This document shows positions 63,209-64,000 of a stretch of 64,000 bases of DNA, in pieces. Positions within the stretch are counted from its first letter, which is position 1; each line of letters begins with the position of its first letter. Location of the stretch: the NCBI RefSeq assembly GCF_900312745.1, contig NZ_OMPD01000014.1, positions 1,178,001 through 1,242,000 of the forward strand, read 5' to 3'. Source of the stretch: Aquimarina sp. AU58 (GTDB lineage: Bacteria > Bacteroidota > Bacteroidia > Flavobacteriales > Flavobacteriaceae). The position numbers and the translations under genes are program-made. Under the pieces are notes generated by a model that did not search any database, was not told the origin of the DNA, and worked only from the letters and a program-made list of their open reading frames with translations.

Positions 63209-64000
63209 CTAAACATTGATGTAAAGATATCCAGAACGATCTTTCTGACCTTCAATTTTCAGGATATAATAATAGGTACCTACAGGTAATTGTTCATCCT
63301 GGGCAATTGTAGCTCTACCTTCCGAGTAACCACCCCATGAGTTGTCATATCCTTTTTTACGATACACTTCAACTCCCCATCTGTTATAAATTATTACTTC
63401 ATTGTTTGAAAATTGCTCAATCCCCTGAATGATAAAAGTATCATTAACTCCATCACCATTAGGAGAAACTGCTGTAAATATTTCCAGATCACCGTCTAAT
63501 ATGATATCAGAAGAACCAAACGTAAGAACAACATAGTTATCAGGGATCATTAATTCTGAAGTGATTTCTCCACTATTTAAATCTCCAGAGGCAGCAAAGT
63601 TTCCTAAACTTACCCACTGTTGTAAATTTCTATCCCATCCTACAACTCTAAGATCTTCTAACTCATCAACAAGAGTAGGTATATTACTATTGTCATCCCA
63701 GGTAAGAGTTACCCTGGTTTCTACATCTCCGTCAAGATCCCAAAATTCAAAAGAGCTAACACCAAATAATACATTACTGAAATTATCGGTATTAAAGCTG
63801 GTAGAGAAAAAATTAGGAGAGTTTGGATTTTCAAAGAAATACGCACCTCGTGCTGTATTTACCGCTGCCTGATTTTCGATACGCATAGGACGTAATCTAA
63901 AATCATCTCCAATAGGGAAAGAAAAATCTAATACTCCGGTAATAGAAGAATATCCATCTACATATCGATCATCATTTTCACCTAAATAAGGAGCATCATT
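63209..64000 (-). CDS. T9SS type-B sorted protein, C-terminal part (partial)
   Basis: The reading frame is open from the TAG at 63209-63211 to the right edge (263 codons); the Met at 63886 is internal, because in-frame coding residues continue to 64000. The last 85-90 residues form a gliding-motility-associated (T9SS type B) C-terminal domain: AVSPNGDGVNDTFIIQG, VIIYNRWGVEVYRKKGYDN, LPVGTYYYILKI. Before it lie beta-structured repeats. It should be a large surface or adhesin-like protein exported by the type IX system that PorT (12020-12727) belongs to. Confidence 0.92.
   Translation of the reverse strand, partial: NDAPYLGENDDRYVDGYSSITGVLDFSFPIGDDFRLRPMRIENQAAVNTARGAYFFENPNSPNFFSTSFNTDNFSNVLFGVSSFEFWDLDGDVETRVTLTWDDNSNIPTLVDELEDLRVVGWDRNLQQWVSLGNFAASGDLNSGEITSELMIPDNYVVLTFGSSDIILDGDLEIFTAVSPNGDGVNDTFIIQGIEQFSNNEVIIYNRWGVEVYRKKGYDNSWGGYSEGRATIAQDEQLPVGTYYYILKIEGQKDRSGYLYINV

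Noticed and set aside
63887-64000. Gene start at the Met in position 63886
   Set aside because: In-frame coding residues continue to the right edge, so the Met is internal and the gene is truncated by the window.
1-64000. CRISPR arrays, tRNA or rRNA genes
   Set aside because: No regularly spaced identical repeats and no cloverleaf-like or rRNA-like segments were seen while reading both strands.

Overview
The window is AT-rich DNA from a member of the Bacteroidota, almost certainly a marine-type Flavobacteriaceae; the gene set and adhesin style resemble Aquimarina and its relatives, but the genus is only a guess. The evidence is a Bacteroidota promoter signature (TAnnTTTG) before many genes, a complete Na+-NQR operon, a TamL-type lipoprotein BamA homologue, PorT beside menaquinone methyltransferase, a T9SS type-B sorting domain, FecR/DUF4974, DUF3667, DUF5103 and DUF4846 proteins, and many lipoproteins with an SC or GC lipobox. 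I see no rRNA, tRNA, CRISPR array, insertion sequence, prophage or origin.

Layout. 0-2.6 kb: an ECF sigma factor gene overlapping a membrane-anchored anti-sigma-like gene that runs off the left edge, plus a lipoprotein gene; both units are preceded by the same TTACGCAACCATTTAAA-N7-AGTCTA element, a candidate promoter of that sigma factor. 2.7-8.5 kb: housekeeping genes pnp, rpsO, accD and fbaA, with a lipoprotein between them. 8.6-20.3 kb: tamL, an rRNA/tRNA methyltransferase, porT, ubiE/menG, trkA-trkH, an aminotransferase, an acyl desaturase and rsmG. 20.3-30.2 kb: an Old Yellow Enzyme divergent from an HxlR regulator, a GNAT enzyme, a flavin monooxygenase, pruA, a TANGO2-like protein with a possible permuted papain-fold partner, apaG, DUF3667 and DUF5103.

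30.4-36.5 kb: nqrABCDEF. The flavin transferase ApbE, which would attach FMN to NqrB and NqrC, lies at 47.0-48.0 kb. The intervening 10 kb is accessory: a membrane LytTR regulator, a CBM9-like/beta-barrel protein, a glycan-binding-domain protein paired with a DUF4846 protein, decayed copies of that pair, an outer-membrane barrel, and a TPR histidine kinase with a LytTR response regulator and an unknown partner. 48.1-55.0 kb: an astacin-like metalloprotease, a methyltransferase, map, RidA, a thioredoxin-like lipoprotein, a lipoprotein of an unknown family, and a second ECF sigma/FecR pair. 55.2-61.6 kb: gpmI, two tandem secreted ankyrin proteins, M48 and M15 peptidases, a CAP-domain lipoprotein, ClpP and a GNAT enzyme. 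61.6-64 kb: a tail-fibre-like exported protein and the C-terminus of a large T9SS-secreted protein that continues past the right edge.

The strongest non-routine observations are the duplicated ECF promoter element, the decayed duplication of the glycan-binding/DUF4846 cassette, the split nqr/apbE locus, a structured leader before pnp, and the paired secreted ankyrin proteins.
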